Below are positions 1 through 5,583 of a stretch of DNA of 5,987 nucleotides, piece by piece. The DNA comes from Allobrachymonas sp. GTDB lineage: Bacteria > Pseudomonadota > Gammaproteobacteria > Burkholderiales > Burkholderiaceae_C. Positions within the stretch are counted from its first letter, which is position 1; every line of letters starts with the position of its first letter. The translations under genes were made by a program, and so were the position numbers. The notes beneath the pieces are model-generated. The model made no database searches, was not told where the DNA came from, and saw only the letters and a list, made by a program, of their open reading frames with translations. The DNA lies in contig JAGPIR010000086.1 of the NCBI GenBank assembly GCA_018054915.1, forward strand, positions 1 to 5,987, read 5' to 3'.

Positions 1-35
1 AATTCGGGGTGTCTGACGCATAATTGCGCATTTGC

Positions 36-64
36 TTGTCAGCAGTAAAACATGCTTGCATATT
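36..64 (+). promoter_or_regulatory. Candidate sigma70 promoter of the exbB-exbD-lpxK cluster
   Basis: A -35-like hexamer TTGTCA (36-41, 5 of 6 to consensus) and a -10-like hexamer CATATT (59-64, 4 of 6) are separated by 17 bases. Transcription would start near 71 and give a leader of about 95 bases before exbB. A second -10-like CATAAT lies at 19-24, but its -35 would fall outside the window. I see no convincing Fur box, although many exbB genes are iron-regulated. This is motif matching by eye only. Confidence 0.35.
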
Positions 65-153
65 TGCTGCCTGTGCATGAGCAAGTCTGGCCGTTCATTC
101 AGCATCCCCGATCTGGCGGAGTCGGGTGACCGGCAAGTCCCAAAACACTATTC

Positions 154-159
154 AAGGAG
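154..159 (+). promoter_or_regulatory. Ribosome binding site that sets the exbB start
   Basis: AAGGAG sits 7 bases before the GTG at 167. It favours that GTG over the upstream TTG at 32, which would add 45 residues with no resemblance to the family, and over the GTG at 173, which lies 13 bases away. Confidence 0.75.
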
Positions 160-166
160 TCGTCCT

Positions 167-796
167 GTGTCCGTGCTGTCGATCATCCGAGCTGCTGGCT
201 GGCCAATCTGGCCATTGATCGTCGCTTCCATGGCCGCGTTGGCACTGGTGGTGGAGCGTTTCATCAGCCTGCAGCCTGCGCGGGTGATGCCTCCCCGGCT
301 CCTAGAAGAAGCTACGCAAGCCAGCCAATCGGGCGCGCCCAGCCCCGAGGTGGTCAACCAGCTCGAACAAAGCTGCGCATACGGCAGTGTGCTGGCGGCC
401 GGCTTGCGTGCGCTCAATAGCAATCCGGCGATTCGTGAAGACGAGTTGCGCCACACCCTGGAAGGCGCAGGCCGTGCCGTTGCCCATCAACTCGAACGCT
501 ACCTTCCCGCACTGGCCACCATTGCGTCGGCAGCGCCCCTCATGGGTCTGCTCGGCACAGTCGTGGGCATGATCGAAATTTTCGGGTCACAAAATGCCTC
601 TGGCGGCTCCAATCCCATGGTTCTGGCGCACGGCATTTCAGTGGCACTGTACAACACCGCGTTTGGCTTGATCATCGCCCTGCCTGCCCTGATTTTCTGG
701 AAATATTTCCGTGCGCGTGTTGATGACTATCTGCTGAGAATGGAAATCGGCACCGAGCAGTTTCTGCGCCATCTTGCGCGTTTCTGCAAAAAATGA
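167..796 (+). CDS. exbB: MotA/TolQ/ExbB family proton channel protein (ExbB)
   Basis: This is an inner-membrane subunit that, with ExbD, forms a proton-driven motor. In the family it energises TonB-dependent outer-membrane transport or Tol-type envelope work. The 209-residue product has three hydrophobic segments at about 12-29, 113-137 and 157-178, the usual ExbB/TolQ topology with a large cytoplasmic loop between the first two. Family signatures are the VERF end of segment 1, the APLMGLLGTVVGM stretch (123-135) and the ALYNTAFGLIIALPALI stretch (160-176). T131 and T164 match the pore-lining threonines of this family by position. The GTG start is chosen from AAGGAG 7 bases upstream. exbD follows after 33 bases. 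No tonB lies next to it, so the partner is unknown; its place beside exbD and lpxK favours ExbB over TolQ, since tol-pal genes are absent. Confidence 0.93.
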   Translation: MSVLSIIRAAGWPIWPLIVASMAALALVVERFISLQPARVMPPRLLEEATQASQSGAPSPEVVNQLEQSCAYGSVLAAGLRALNSNPAIREDELRHTLEGAGRAVAHQLERYLPALATIASAAPLMGLLGTVVGMIEIFGSQNASGGSNPMVLAHGISVALYNTAFGLIIALPALIFWKYFRARVDDYLLRMEIGTEQFLRHLARFCKK

Positions 797-816
797 ACCG
801 CTTCCGGTTTTCATGG

Positions 817-823
817 AAAAGGG
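817..823 (+). promoter_or_regulatory. Ribosome binding site that sets the exbD start
   Basis: AAAAGGG ends 6 bases before the ATG at 830 and directly abuts the in-frame ATG at 824. The spacing supports 830. The resulting MQFKKRRDDEPEINLIP start also matches the usual length of the ExbD N-terminus. Confidence 0.65.
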
Positions 824-829
824 ATGCCC

Positions 830-1240
830 ATGCAATTCAAGAAACGCCGTGATGATGAGCCAGAGATCAATCTGATTCCGTTCATCGACGTGTTGATGGT
901 GATTCTGATCTTCCTGATGCTGACCACCACCTACAGCAAGTTCACTGAGCTGCAATTGCAACTGCCCGTTGCCAGCGCCGATGCAGCGCGTGATTACCCG
1001 AAGGAAGTCATCGTATCGGTCTCCAGCGAAGGGCGTTATGCGGTCAACCGGCTGGTGCTGGAAGACCGTTCGGTCGATGGCATCGTCGCGGCGTTGCGCC
1101 AGGCCAATGTTGCGCCCGAGAGCGTCCTCATCATCAGCGCCGATGCGTCTACCCCTCATCAGGCTGTGATCAGCGTCATCGAAGCCGCCCGCCGCGTGGA
1201 CATGCACAAGGTGACGTTTGCCACGCGCAAGGCCGGATAG
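830..1240 (+). CDS. exbD: Biopolymer transport protein ExbD/TolR family
   Basis: ExbD is the single-pass partner of ExbB. Its transmembrane helix sits in the ExbB pore and its periplasmic domain passes on the work. The 136-residue product has a short basic/acidic cytoplasmic start, then EINLIPFIDVLMVILIFLML (12-31), the family signature. D20 is the membrane aspartate equivalent to the proton-carrying Asp25 of E. coli ExbD. A periplasmic domain of about 95 residues follows and ends in the typical VISVIEAARRVDMHKVTFAT helix-strand element. Translation from 824 would add only two residues; the ribosome binding site spacing favours 830. The gene lies 33 bases after exbB and 53 bases before lpxK, consistent with one transcript. 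A small hairpin (796-809, 5-bp stem) spans the end of exbB, but is too weak to call a terminator. Confidence 0.94.
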   Translation: MQFKKRRDDEPEINLIPFIDVLMVILIFLMLTTTYSKFTELQLQLPVASADAARDYPKEVIVSVSSEGRYAVNRLVLEDRSVDGIVAALRQANVAPESVLIISADASTPHQAVISVIEAARRVDMHKVTFATRKAG

Positions 1241-1281
1241 CCCAGTCCTTGGGTCATGTTCGCCGCCGGGGCCTGTGCCCC

Positions 1282-1287
1282 GATAAT
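1282..1287 (+). promoter_or_regulatory. Possible internal -10 element just before lpxK
   Basis: GATAAT (5 of 6 to TATAAT) lies 6 bases before the lpxK ATG. A weak -35 (TTCGCC, 1259-1264, 3 of 6) lies 17 bases upstream. If used, it would give a very short leader or leaderless lpxK mRNA. No good Shine-Dalgarno is seen before lpxK. A GGGGC/GCCCC stem (1268-1281) overlaps the spacer. This is a weak call. Confidence 0.2.
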
Positions 1288-1293
1288 TGCCCC

Positions 1294-2364
1294 ATGTCGA
1301 GTCTGCGCGCCTTCCTGCATCGCACACTGCCGCAAGTCTGGCAGCGGCGCGGCTGGGCGGCCCGCTTGCTGTGGCCGCTGTCACGCTTGTATGCCCTGGC
1401 GTGGCGCAGGCGCCAACGCCGTGCCATGCAGGCAAATACGCCGCACCTGCCCGTTCCCGTACTGGTCGTTGGCAATGTCATAGCGGGCGGAGCAGGCAAA
1501 ACACCCACCACCATTGCCGTGGTGCAGCACTTTGCCAAACTGGGCGTGAAAACCGGCGTACTTTCCCGCGGGCATGGCCGCCACCGGTCGGCGCCTGCCT
1601 GTGTGACGGTGACCGCAGAAACCCCTGCCGCACTGTCCGGTGACGAGCCGCTGCTGATCCAGCGGCACACGAATGTACCGCTGGTTGTTGGCGCCGATCG
1701 TCTGCATGCTGCCCATTGCCTGTTGCGTCAATATCCCGGCACCCAGTTGTTGATTTGTGATGACGGTTTGCAGCATCTGGCCTTGCCGCGCAACGGTGAA
1801 ATCTGCGTGATGGACGAACGCGGCATTGGCAATGGCTGGCTGTTGCCGGCAGGCCCCCTGCGCGAACCCTGGCCACGCCGAACCACCTTGCTGCTGCAAA
1901 CCGCCGCAGTGAGCGATGCATTGGCCGTTCCCGCACTGCCGCCAAGCCAGCCCGTTTACCAGGCCAGGCGGCTGCTGGCGGGTGAGGCCTTGCGTGCCGA
2001 CGGGCAGAGCCAGGCACTGGCGCAGTGGGCCAGTATTGCCCAGCCCGTGCGGGCTCTGGCCGGCATCGCACGGCCAGAGCGTTTTTTCTCGATGCTGCGT
2101 GCGGCCGGCTTGCATCTGGCCGAAACATTGTCCTTGCCCGATCACGCCAGCGCCGAAGAAATGCTTCCGTACGCCAGACGCATGTTGGACCAAGGGTTGC
2201 CGCTTCTCTGTACGGAAAAAGACGCCGTCAAGCTCTGGCCGCACCTGCCCCAGGTTTGGGCGGTTCCCTTGGTGCTGCAGCCGGAGCCCGATTTTTTTAC
2301 AGCCCTCACGGATTGGTGGCGCCAGCAGCGCTCGCCATCGGGCGGTCCGGCCGCAGCCCCCTGA
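1294..2364 (+). CDS. lpxK: Tetraacyldisaccharide 4'-kinase LpxK
   Basis: LpxK phosphorylates the 4' position of tetraacyldisaccharide 1-phosphate with ATP to give lipid IVA. This is a late cytoplasmic-face step of lipid A synthesis. The 356-residue product is slightly long for the family (about 320-350). In order it shows an N-terminal hydrophobic/basic helix (about 20-44) expected to sit on the inner membrane, the P-loop GNVIAGGAGKT (60-70), SRGHGR, GDEP (116-119), the DDGLQH motif (156-161), the LLPAGPLREP stretch, GIARPERFF, and TEKDAVKL (307-314), all family hallmarks. The ATG at 1294 is chosen because the 15 codons back to the TTG at 1249 encode nothing family-like; no strong ribosome binding site marks it. 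It is the third gene after exbB-exbD. kdsB and the small Trm112-type gene that often follow lpxK in this order are absent; a convergent apbC comes instead. Confidence 0.95.
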   Translation: MSSLRAFLHRTLPQVWQRRGWAARLLWPLSRLYALAWRRRQRRAMQANTPHLPVPVLVVGNVIAGGAGKTPTTIAVVQHFAKLGVKTGVLSRGHGRHRSAPACVTVTAETPAALSGDEPLLIQRHTNVPLVVGADRLHAAHCLLRQYPGTQLLICDDGLQHLALPRNGEICVMDERGIGNGWLLPAGPLREPWPRRTTLLLQTAAVSDALAVPALPPSQPVYQARRLLAGEALRADGQSQALAQWASIAQPVRALAGIARPERFFSMLRAAGLHLAETLSLPDHASAEEMLPYARRMLDQGLPLLCTEKDAVKLWPHLPQVWAVPLVLQPEPDFFTALTDWWRQQRSPSGGPAAAP

Positions 2365-2401
2365 GAAACGGTGACTTGGCAACAGAGGACGCCAGCCGCA
2401 T

Positions 2402-3535
2402 TTATGGTTCCACGCGGATGGGCGGGAATTTGTGGCTGTGGTTCTCTGGCAGGCAGGCAATAGAGGCCGCGACCTGTTGCGCCATGCTCCGGTAGATGCT
2501 GGAGATTTCGCCGTGCGGATCGGATGCCACGATGGGGATGCCGGCGTCGGCCTGCTGCCGGATGGGCAACGCCAGCGGCAGGGCGCCCAGATAAGGCAGT
2601 CCATGCGTCTGTGCCAGCTTTTTGCCGCCGTCGACGCCGAATACATGTTCGCGGTGTCCGCACTGGCTGCATACATGTACAGCCATGTTCTCGACCATGC
2701 CCAGCACCGGAACGCCCATTTTTTGGAACATGAGCACCCCTTTTTGCACGTCAAGCAATGCCAGGTCCTGCGGCGTGGTGACCATCACCGCAGCCGTTAG
2801 CGGCACGCGCTGGCCCATCGAGAGCTGGATGTCGCCCGTGCCCGGCGGCATGTCTACGATCAGGTAATCCAGCACGTCGTCAGGCGGCACGCCCCACTGT
2901 GTCTGGCGCAACAACTGGTCGAGTGCCTTGAGCGCCATCGGTGCGCGCCAGATCACAGCCTTTTCATCGGGTACCAGCAGACCCATGGACATGATTTTTA
3001 CGCCGTGGCTCTCCAGAGGGAGCATGCGCACGTTGTCAATCACTTCGGGTTCTTGTCCGCGCAGGCCCATCAGCATGGGCACGCTGGGGCCATAAATGTC
3101 GGCATCCAGCAGGCCGACGCGCGCACCTTCTGACGCCAGCGCCAGCGCCAGATTGACTGCGGTGGTGCTTTTGCCCACGCCGCCTTTGGCCGATGCCACG
3201 GCCACCATGTTTTTCACGCCGGGCAACAGTGACGTTCCTGCCGGTACGGCATGCGTTCGCACACGTGTCACGAGGCGCACATCCATAGCCGCAATAGACG
3301 GTTTGGCTGTTGAAAGGGCGAGCAACAGGGATTTTTTCAAGTCCGCTTCCCGGTTGCGTGCCGGGTAAGGCAGGCTGATTTCGGCTGCCATGGCGCCTGT
3401 GGCCGCATCGGTATGGATATGCAGGTTTTTGGCGTGCACAAAGGGCCGTTGGGTCAGGGGATCGGGTACGCCTTGCCAGCACTGCAGCAAGACGCCTGCG
3501 AGCGATTCTGGGTGGGGTTGGGCAGAAACATTCAT
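2402..3535 (-). CDS. apbC: Iron-sulfur cluster carrier protein ApbC (Mrp/NBP35 family ATPase)
   Basis: This is a cytoplasmic P-loop ATPase that carries [4Fe-4S] clusters to apoproteins. In the 377-residue product, an N-terminal DUF59/MIP18-type domain (about 8-100, with DPLT near 25) precedes the LLPGVKNMVAVASAKGGVGK linker and nucleotide site. Visible motifs are the deviant Walker A KGGVGKST (117-124), DADIYGPS (144-151), DMPPGTGD (228-235) and the cluster-binding CxxC in VCSQCGH (C289, C292). The end, KFPPIRV, fits family C-termini. The DUF59 part is the most divergent region. The start is the ATG at 3535, which precedes the domain with little extension. An in-frame ATG at 3586 would add 17 residues; neither has a clear ribosome binding site, so the start is moderately sure. 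It converges with lpxK (37-base gap) and diverges from tRNA-Asn. No promoter for it is obvious. Confidence 0.93.
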   Translation of the reverse strand: MNVSAQPHPESLAGVLLQCWQGVPDPLTQRPFVHAKNLHIHTDAATGAMAAEISLPYPARNREADLKKSLLLALSTAKPSIAAMDVRLVTRVRTHAVPAGTSLLPGVKNMVAVASAKGGVGKSTTAVNLALALASEGARVGLLDADIYGPSVPMLMGLRGQEPEVIDNVRMLPLESHGVKIMSMGLLVPDEKAVIWRAPMALKALDQLLRQTQWGVPPDDVLDYLIVDMPPGTGDIQLSMGQRVPLTAAVMVTTPQDLALLDVQKGVLMFQKMGVPVLGMVENMAVHVCSQCGHREHVFGVDGGKKLAQTHGLPYLGALPLALPIRQQADAGIPIVASDPHGEISSIYRSMAQQVAASIACLPENHSHKFPPIRVEP

Positions 3536-3599
3536 GTGGTGGTAGACAAGTGAGGACTTGGGCGGGCGATGTGCACGGTGGTGCAAAACCGCAATTGAA

Positions 3600-3635
3600 A
3601 AATAGCCGCTGCACCCTTTGCTGACTCAGCTATTT
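3600..3635. repeat. Nested inverted repeats in the apbC/tRNA-Asn spacer
   Basis: AAATAGC (3600-3606) is the inverse of GCTATTT (3629-3635), and within the interval lies the perfect odd palindrome GCTGACTCAGC (3620-3630). The site lies about 65 bases upstream of apbC and about 70 bases upstream of the tRNA. It could be an operator or an mRNA leader hairpin for apbC. The symmetry is certain; a function is not shown. Confidence 0.35.
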
Positions 3636-3665
3636 ATTGGGAGCGCAATCAATGTTACAGTGGAT

Positions 3666-3693
3666 TTGATTTCCGTATTTATGATGCTATAAT
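3666..3693 (+). promoter_or_regulatory. Sigma70 promoter of tRNA-Asn, extended -10
   Basis: A perfect -10 TATAAT (3688-3693) is preceded by TGC, giving an extended -10 (TGn). It is paired with TTGATT (3666-3671, 4 of 6) at a 16-base spacing. Transcription would start near 3700, about 5 bases before the mature tRNA. The bases after the -10 (TTTGATC) are not the GC-rich discriminator usual in stringently controlled stable-RNA promoters. Confidence 0.75.
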
Positions 3694-3704
3694 TTTGATC
3701 TTGT

Positions 3705-3780
3705 TCCTCAATAGCTCAGTTGGTAGAGCGCCGGACTGTTAATCCGTAGGTCCCTGGTTCGAGCCCAGGTTGAGGAGCCA
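3705..3780 (+). tRNA. tRNA-Asn (anticodon GUU)
   Basis: A 76-base cloverleaf with encoded CCA can be folded by eye. The acceptor arms TCCTCAA (3705-3711) and TTGAGGA (3770-3776) pair perfectly. The D stem is GCTC/GAGC (3714-3717, 3726-3729). The anticodon loop CTGTTAA (3736-3742) gives GUU at 3738-3740. The T stem CCTGG/CCAGG flanks TTCGAGC (3758-3764). The discriminator is G3777 and CCA is 3778-3780. The top pair of the anticodon stem (C3731, T3747) is mismatched. The first pair is U1-A72 and the D loop has no base 20a, both known features read by bacterial GatCAB when it converts Asp-tRNA(Asn) to Asn-tRNA(Asn). gatB lies 245 bases downstream in convergent orientation. Confidence 0.98.
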
Positions 3781-3790
3781 GAACACATGC

Positions 3791-3822
3791 AAAAAGCCAA
3801 TCTGTACAGGTTGGCTTTTTTG
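3791..3822 (+). terminator. Intrinsic terminator after tRNA-Asn, probably bidirectional
   Basis: AAAAAGCCAA (3791-3800) pairs perfectly with TTGGCTTTTT (3811-3820). The inner bases TCTGTACAGG can extend the stem through a U-G and three more pairs. The 3' arm runs into six T's (3816-3821). The A-rich 5' arm gives a T-run on the other strand too, so it could also stop transcripts coming from gatB. It lies 10 bases after the tRNA CCA. Confidence 0.88.
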
Positions 3823-3909
3823 TTTGCGGGCCTGGCGATGAACGGCACTTTCCTTGTGGTGAAGCGCCGCCAGAGGGTAGTCCGGCCGATCATTATCGTC
3901 AATCGGGCA

Positions 3910-3923
3910 TTGCCGCGCGGCAA
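3910..3923. repeat. Perfect 14-bp palindrome in the tRNA-Asn/gatB spacer
   Basis: TTGCCGCGCGGCAA is perfectly self-complementary. It lies in the gene-free 3825-4024 spacer, between the two terminators, where no credible coding sequence is seen. A short direct repeat (CGAAT at 3944 and 3952) is the only other pattern noticed nearby. Function unknown; it could be chance in GC-rich DNA. Confidence 0.4.
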
Positions 3924-3976
3924 CAAAACCGGGACCACCCATCGAATCATCGAATAACAGGCGCTTGCACAACCAA

Positions 3977-4014
3977 GCTTTCTGGCTGCGGATGCACGGC
4001 GGCAGCCAGAAAGC
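3977..4014 (-). terminator. Likely terminator hairpin after gatB
   Basis: A perfect 13-bp inverted repeat, GCTTTCTGGCTGC (3977-3989) against GCAGCCAGAAAGC (4002-4014), has a 12-base loop and begins 10 bases beyond the gatB stop. Read on the - strand the stem is followed by TTGGTTGTG, a poor T-tract, so it may act as a weak terminator or as a 3'-end stabilising hairpin. On the + strand no T-run follows. Confidence 0.65.
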
Positions 4015-4024
4015 AGTGAACGAT

Positions 4025-5581
4025 CTACCCGAGCCTCTGTTTGAGTAAGGCATTGACTTGTGCCGGGTTGGCCTTGCCCTTGCTGGCTTTCATGACCTGG
4101 CCGACCAGCGCATTGAAAGCCTTGTCCTTACCGGCCTTGTATTGCTCGACATTGGCCGGGTTGGCGGTGATCACCTCGTCGATGATCTGCTCCAGCGCGC
4201 CGGTGTCGTTCATCTGCTTGAGACCCTTGGCTTCGATGAGTGTATCGACATCCTGGCCCTCGTTGGTCCACAGCGCGTCGAACACCTGCTTGCCGGCGTT
4301 GTTGCTGATGCTTCCGTCGGCGATCTTTCGAGCGAGATCAGAAAGCTGCTGCGGCGAAACAGGGCATTGGTCGATTGAAGTCTCCGTCTTGTTCAATCGA
4401 GCAAGTAACTCTCCGACCAACCAATTCGTCACCAATCGGATCCGAGTTTTTACTACTTCTTCTAAGATATATTCAGTTGCCTGTGCGCGTTCTTCAGGCG
4501 TCACAAATACTTGAATTTGCTTTTCCAGCATCTCGGATGGCATGTTTGTGCACAATAAAGCAGCGTGCTCGTAATATCGAGCAAACTCTATTGAACTCGT
4601 CGCAATTGCCGCTTGTTCTTGGCTAGTTTGAAATACTTTGATGAATCTTTGAGCCATGGCGCGCGGCAGCTCGGGCATCTGGCCCTTGATCTGTTCGATC
4701 CAGGCGGATTCAATGACCAGCGGCGGCAGGTCGGGATCGGGGAAGTAGCGGTAGTCGGCGCTGTCTTCCTTGCTGCGCATGGCCCGGGTTTCACCCGTAT
4801 CGGGGTCGAACAGCACGGTGGCCTGCTGGATGGCGTGGCCGTCTTCGAGTTGCTCGATCTGCCAGCGGATCTCGAAGTCGATCGCCTGCTGCATGAACCG
4901 GAAGCTGTTGAGGTTCTTGATCTCGCGGCGGGTGCCCAGTGCTGCCCCAGGCTTGCGCACGCTCACGTTGGCGTCGCAGCGGAACGACCCTTCCTGCATG
5001 TTGCCGTCGCAGATGCCGATCCAGGTCACGATCTTGTGCAACTCCTTCGCGTAGGCAATGGCCTGCTCGGTGCTGCGGATGTCGGGTTCGGTCACGATTT
5101 CCAGCAGCGGCGTGCCGGCGCGGTTGAGGTCGATGCCGCTCATGCCGTGGAAGGCTTCGTGCAGCGATTTGCCAGCGTCTTCTTCCAGGTGCGCGCGTAC
5201 CAGCCGCACGGTTTTCTGCTCGTCGCCTACGAGAAACGACACTTCGCCGCCTTGCACCACCGGAATCTCGAACTGGCTGATCTGGTAGCCCTTGGGCAGG
5301 TCGGGGTAAAAATAGTTCTTGCGAGCAAAAATGCTGCGTGGCGCAATGGTGCTGCCCACGGCCAGGCCAAGACGGATGGCGTGCTCGACGGCGGCGCGGT
5401 TCATCACCGGCAGCGTGCCGGGCAGCGCCATGTCCACGGCGCAGGCCTGCGTGTTGGGCTCGGCGCCAAAGGCGGTGCTGGCGCGGCTGAAGATCTTGCT
5501 GTTCGTGGACAGCTGGGCGTGGGTTTCGAAGCCGATCACGACTTCGTATCCGTGCACGAGAAGGGATTTTGTTGGGCTCAT
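4025..5581 (-). CDS. gatB: Asp-tRNA(Asn)/Glu-tRNA(Gln) amidotransferase subunit B (GatB)
   Basis: GatB is the subunit of GatCAB that phosphorylates the misacylated Asp or Glu on the tRNA with ATP and accepts ammonia from GatA. The catalytic cradle (about 10-300) has VIGFETHAQLST, FYPDLPKGYQISQFEIP, HLEEDAGKSLHE (131-142), DLNRAGTPLLEIVTEP (151-166), DGNMQEGSFRCDANVSVR (192-209), EIKNLNSFRF (220-229) and RSKEDSADYRYFPDPDLPPL (269-288). A helical domain and YqeY-like tail (about 310-518) end in FNALVGQVMKASKGKANP and a short tail. At 518 residues it is longer than the usual 475-490. About 30 extra residues appear to lie around 341-375, inside an AT-rich patch (about 4325-4653) with foreign codon use. 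The reading frame is open throughout and the flanking TNW...GEL block is kept, so it is probably functional. The start at 5581 has AGGAG 7 bases upstream; two bases separate it from the gatA stop. Confidence 0.96.
   Translation of the reverse strand: MSPTKSLLVHGYEVVIGFETHAQLSTNSKIFSRASTAFGAEPNTQACAVDMALPGTLPVMNRAAVEHAIRLGLAVGSTIAPRSIFARKNYFYPDLPKGYQISQFEIPVVQGGEVSFLVGDEQKTVRLVRAHLEEDAGKSLHEAFHGMSGIDLNRAGTPLLEIVTEPDIRSTEQAIAYAKELHKIVTWIGICDGNMQEGSFRCDANVSVRKPGAALGTRREIKNLNSFRFMQQAIDFEIRWQIEQLEDGHAIQQATVLFDPDTGETRAMRSKEDSADYRYFPDPDLPPLVIESAWIEQIKGQMPELPRAMAQRFIKVFQTSQEQAAIATSSIEFARYYEHAALLCTNMPSEMLEKQIQVFVTPEERAQATEYILEEVVKTRIRLVTNWLVGELLARLNKTETSIDQCPVSPQQLSDLARKIADGSISNNAGKQVFDALWTNEGQDVDTLIEAKGLKQMNDTGALEQIIDEVITANPANVEQYKAGKDKAFNALVGQVMKASKGKANPAQVNALLKQRLG
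4325..4653 (-). other. AT-rich, codon-atypical patch within gatB
   Basis: By hand count, 4381-4620 is 44% GC (106 of 240), against 63% for 4261-4320, 63% for 4681-4740 and 73% for 4921-4980. Codons uncommon in the rest of the gene cluster here: three TTA, one ATA, one AGA, several CGA and GTA. The left edge in reading order is abrupt, just after the MA of PRAMAQRF; the other edge is gradual, between residues about 404 and 419. The interval encodes nearly all of the helical domain. Recent recombination with a divergent gatB is the simplest reading. Confidence 0.7.
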
Positions 5582-5583
5582 GG

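Noticed and set aside
19..61. Possible Fur box or small inverted repeats (ATGC-TT-GCAT, 52-61) before exbB
   Set aside because: There is no acceptable match to the GATAAT-type Fur consensus, and the inverted repeats are short and imperfect beyond the core.
32..166. N-terminal extension of ExbB from a TTG at 32
   Set aside because: The added 45 residues are cysteine- and serine-rich and unlike ExbB, and would overlap the likely promoter. AAGGAG before the GTG at 167 gives the better start.
1249..1293. LpxK start at a TTG at 1249
   Set aside because: The 15 extra residues are unlike LpxK N-termini; the ATG at 1294 gives a normal length.
638..1435. A 265-codon open frame on the - strand across exbB-exbD-lpxK
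   Set aside because: It is antisense to three well-supported genes and has no coherent domain.
1381..2754. A 457-codon open frame on the - strand
   Set aside because: It is antisense to lpxK and overlaps the end of apbC in another frame. Both of those have full sets of family motifs; this one has none.
3708..3950. Small - strand frames crossing tRNA-Asn (also 3739-4053)
   Set aside because: The peptide read antisense through the tRNA (ARTRDLRINSPALYQLSY type) is a well-known false gene product. The tRNA and its terminator account for the sequence.
3825..3976. Possible small gene or mobile remnant between tRNA-Asn and gatB
   Set aside because: There is no start with a ribosome binding site, no recognisable peptide, no direct copy of the tRNA 3' end that would mark an attachment site, and no terminal repeats.
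4396..4584. Repeat ATCGAGCAA at 4396-4404 and 4576-4584, exactly 180 bases apart
   Set aside because: In both places it reflects the same Ala-Arg codon pair (GCT CGA) in gatB; shared codon use explains it without a repeat element.
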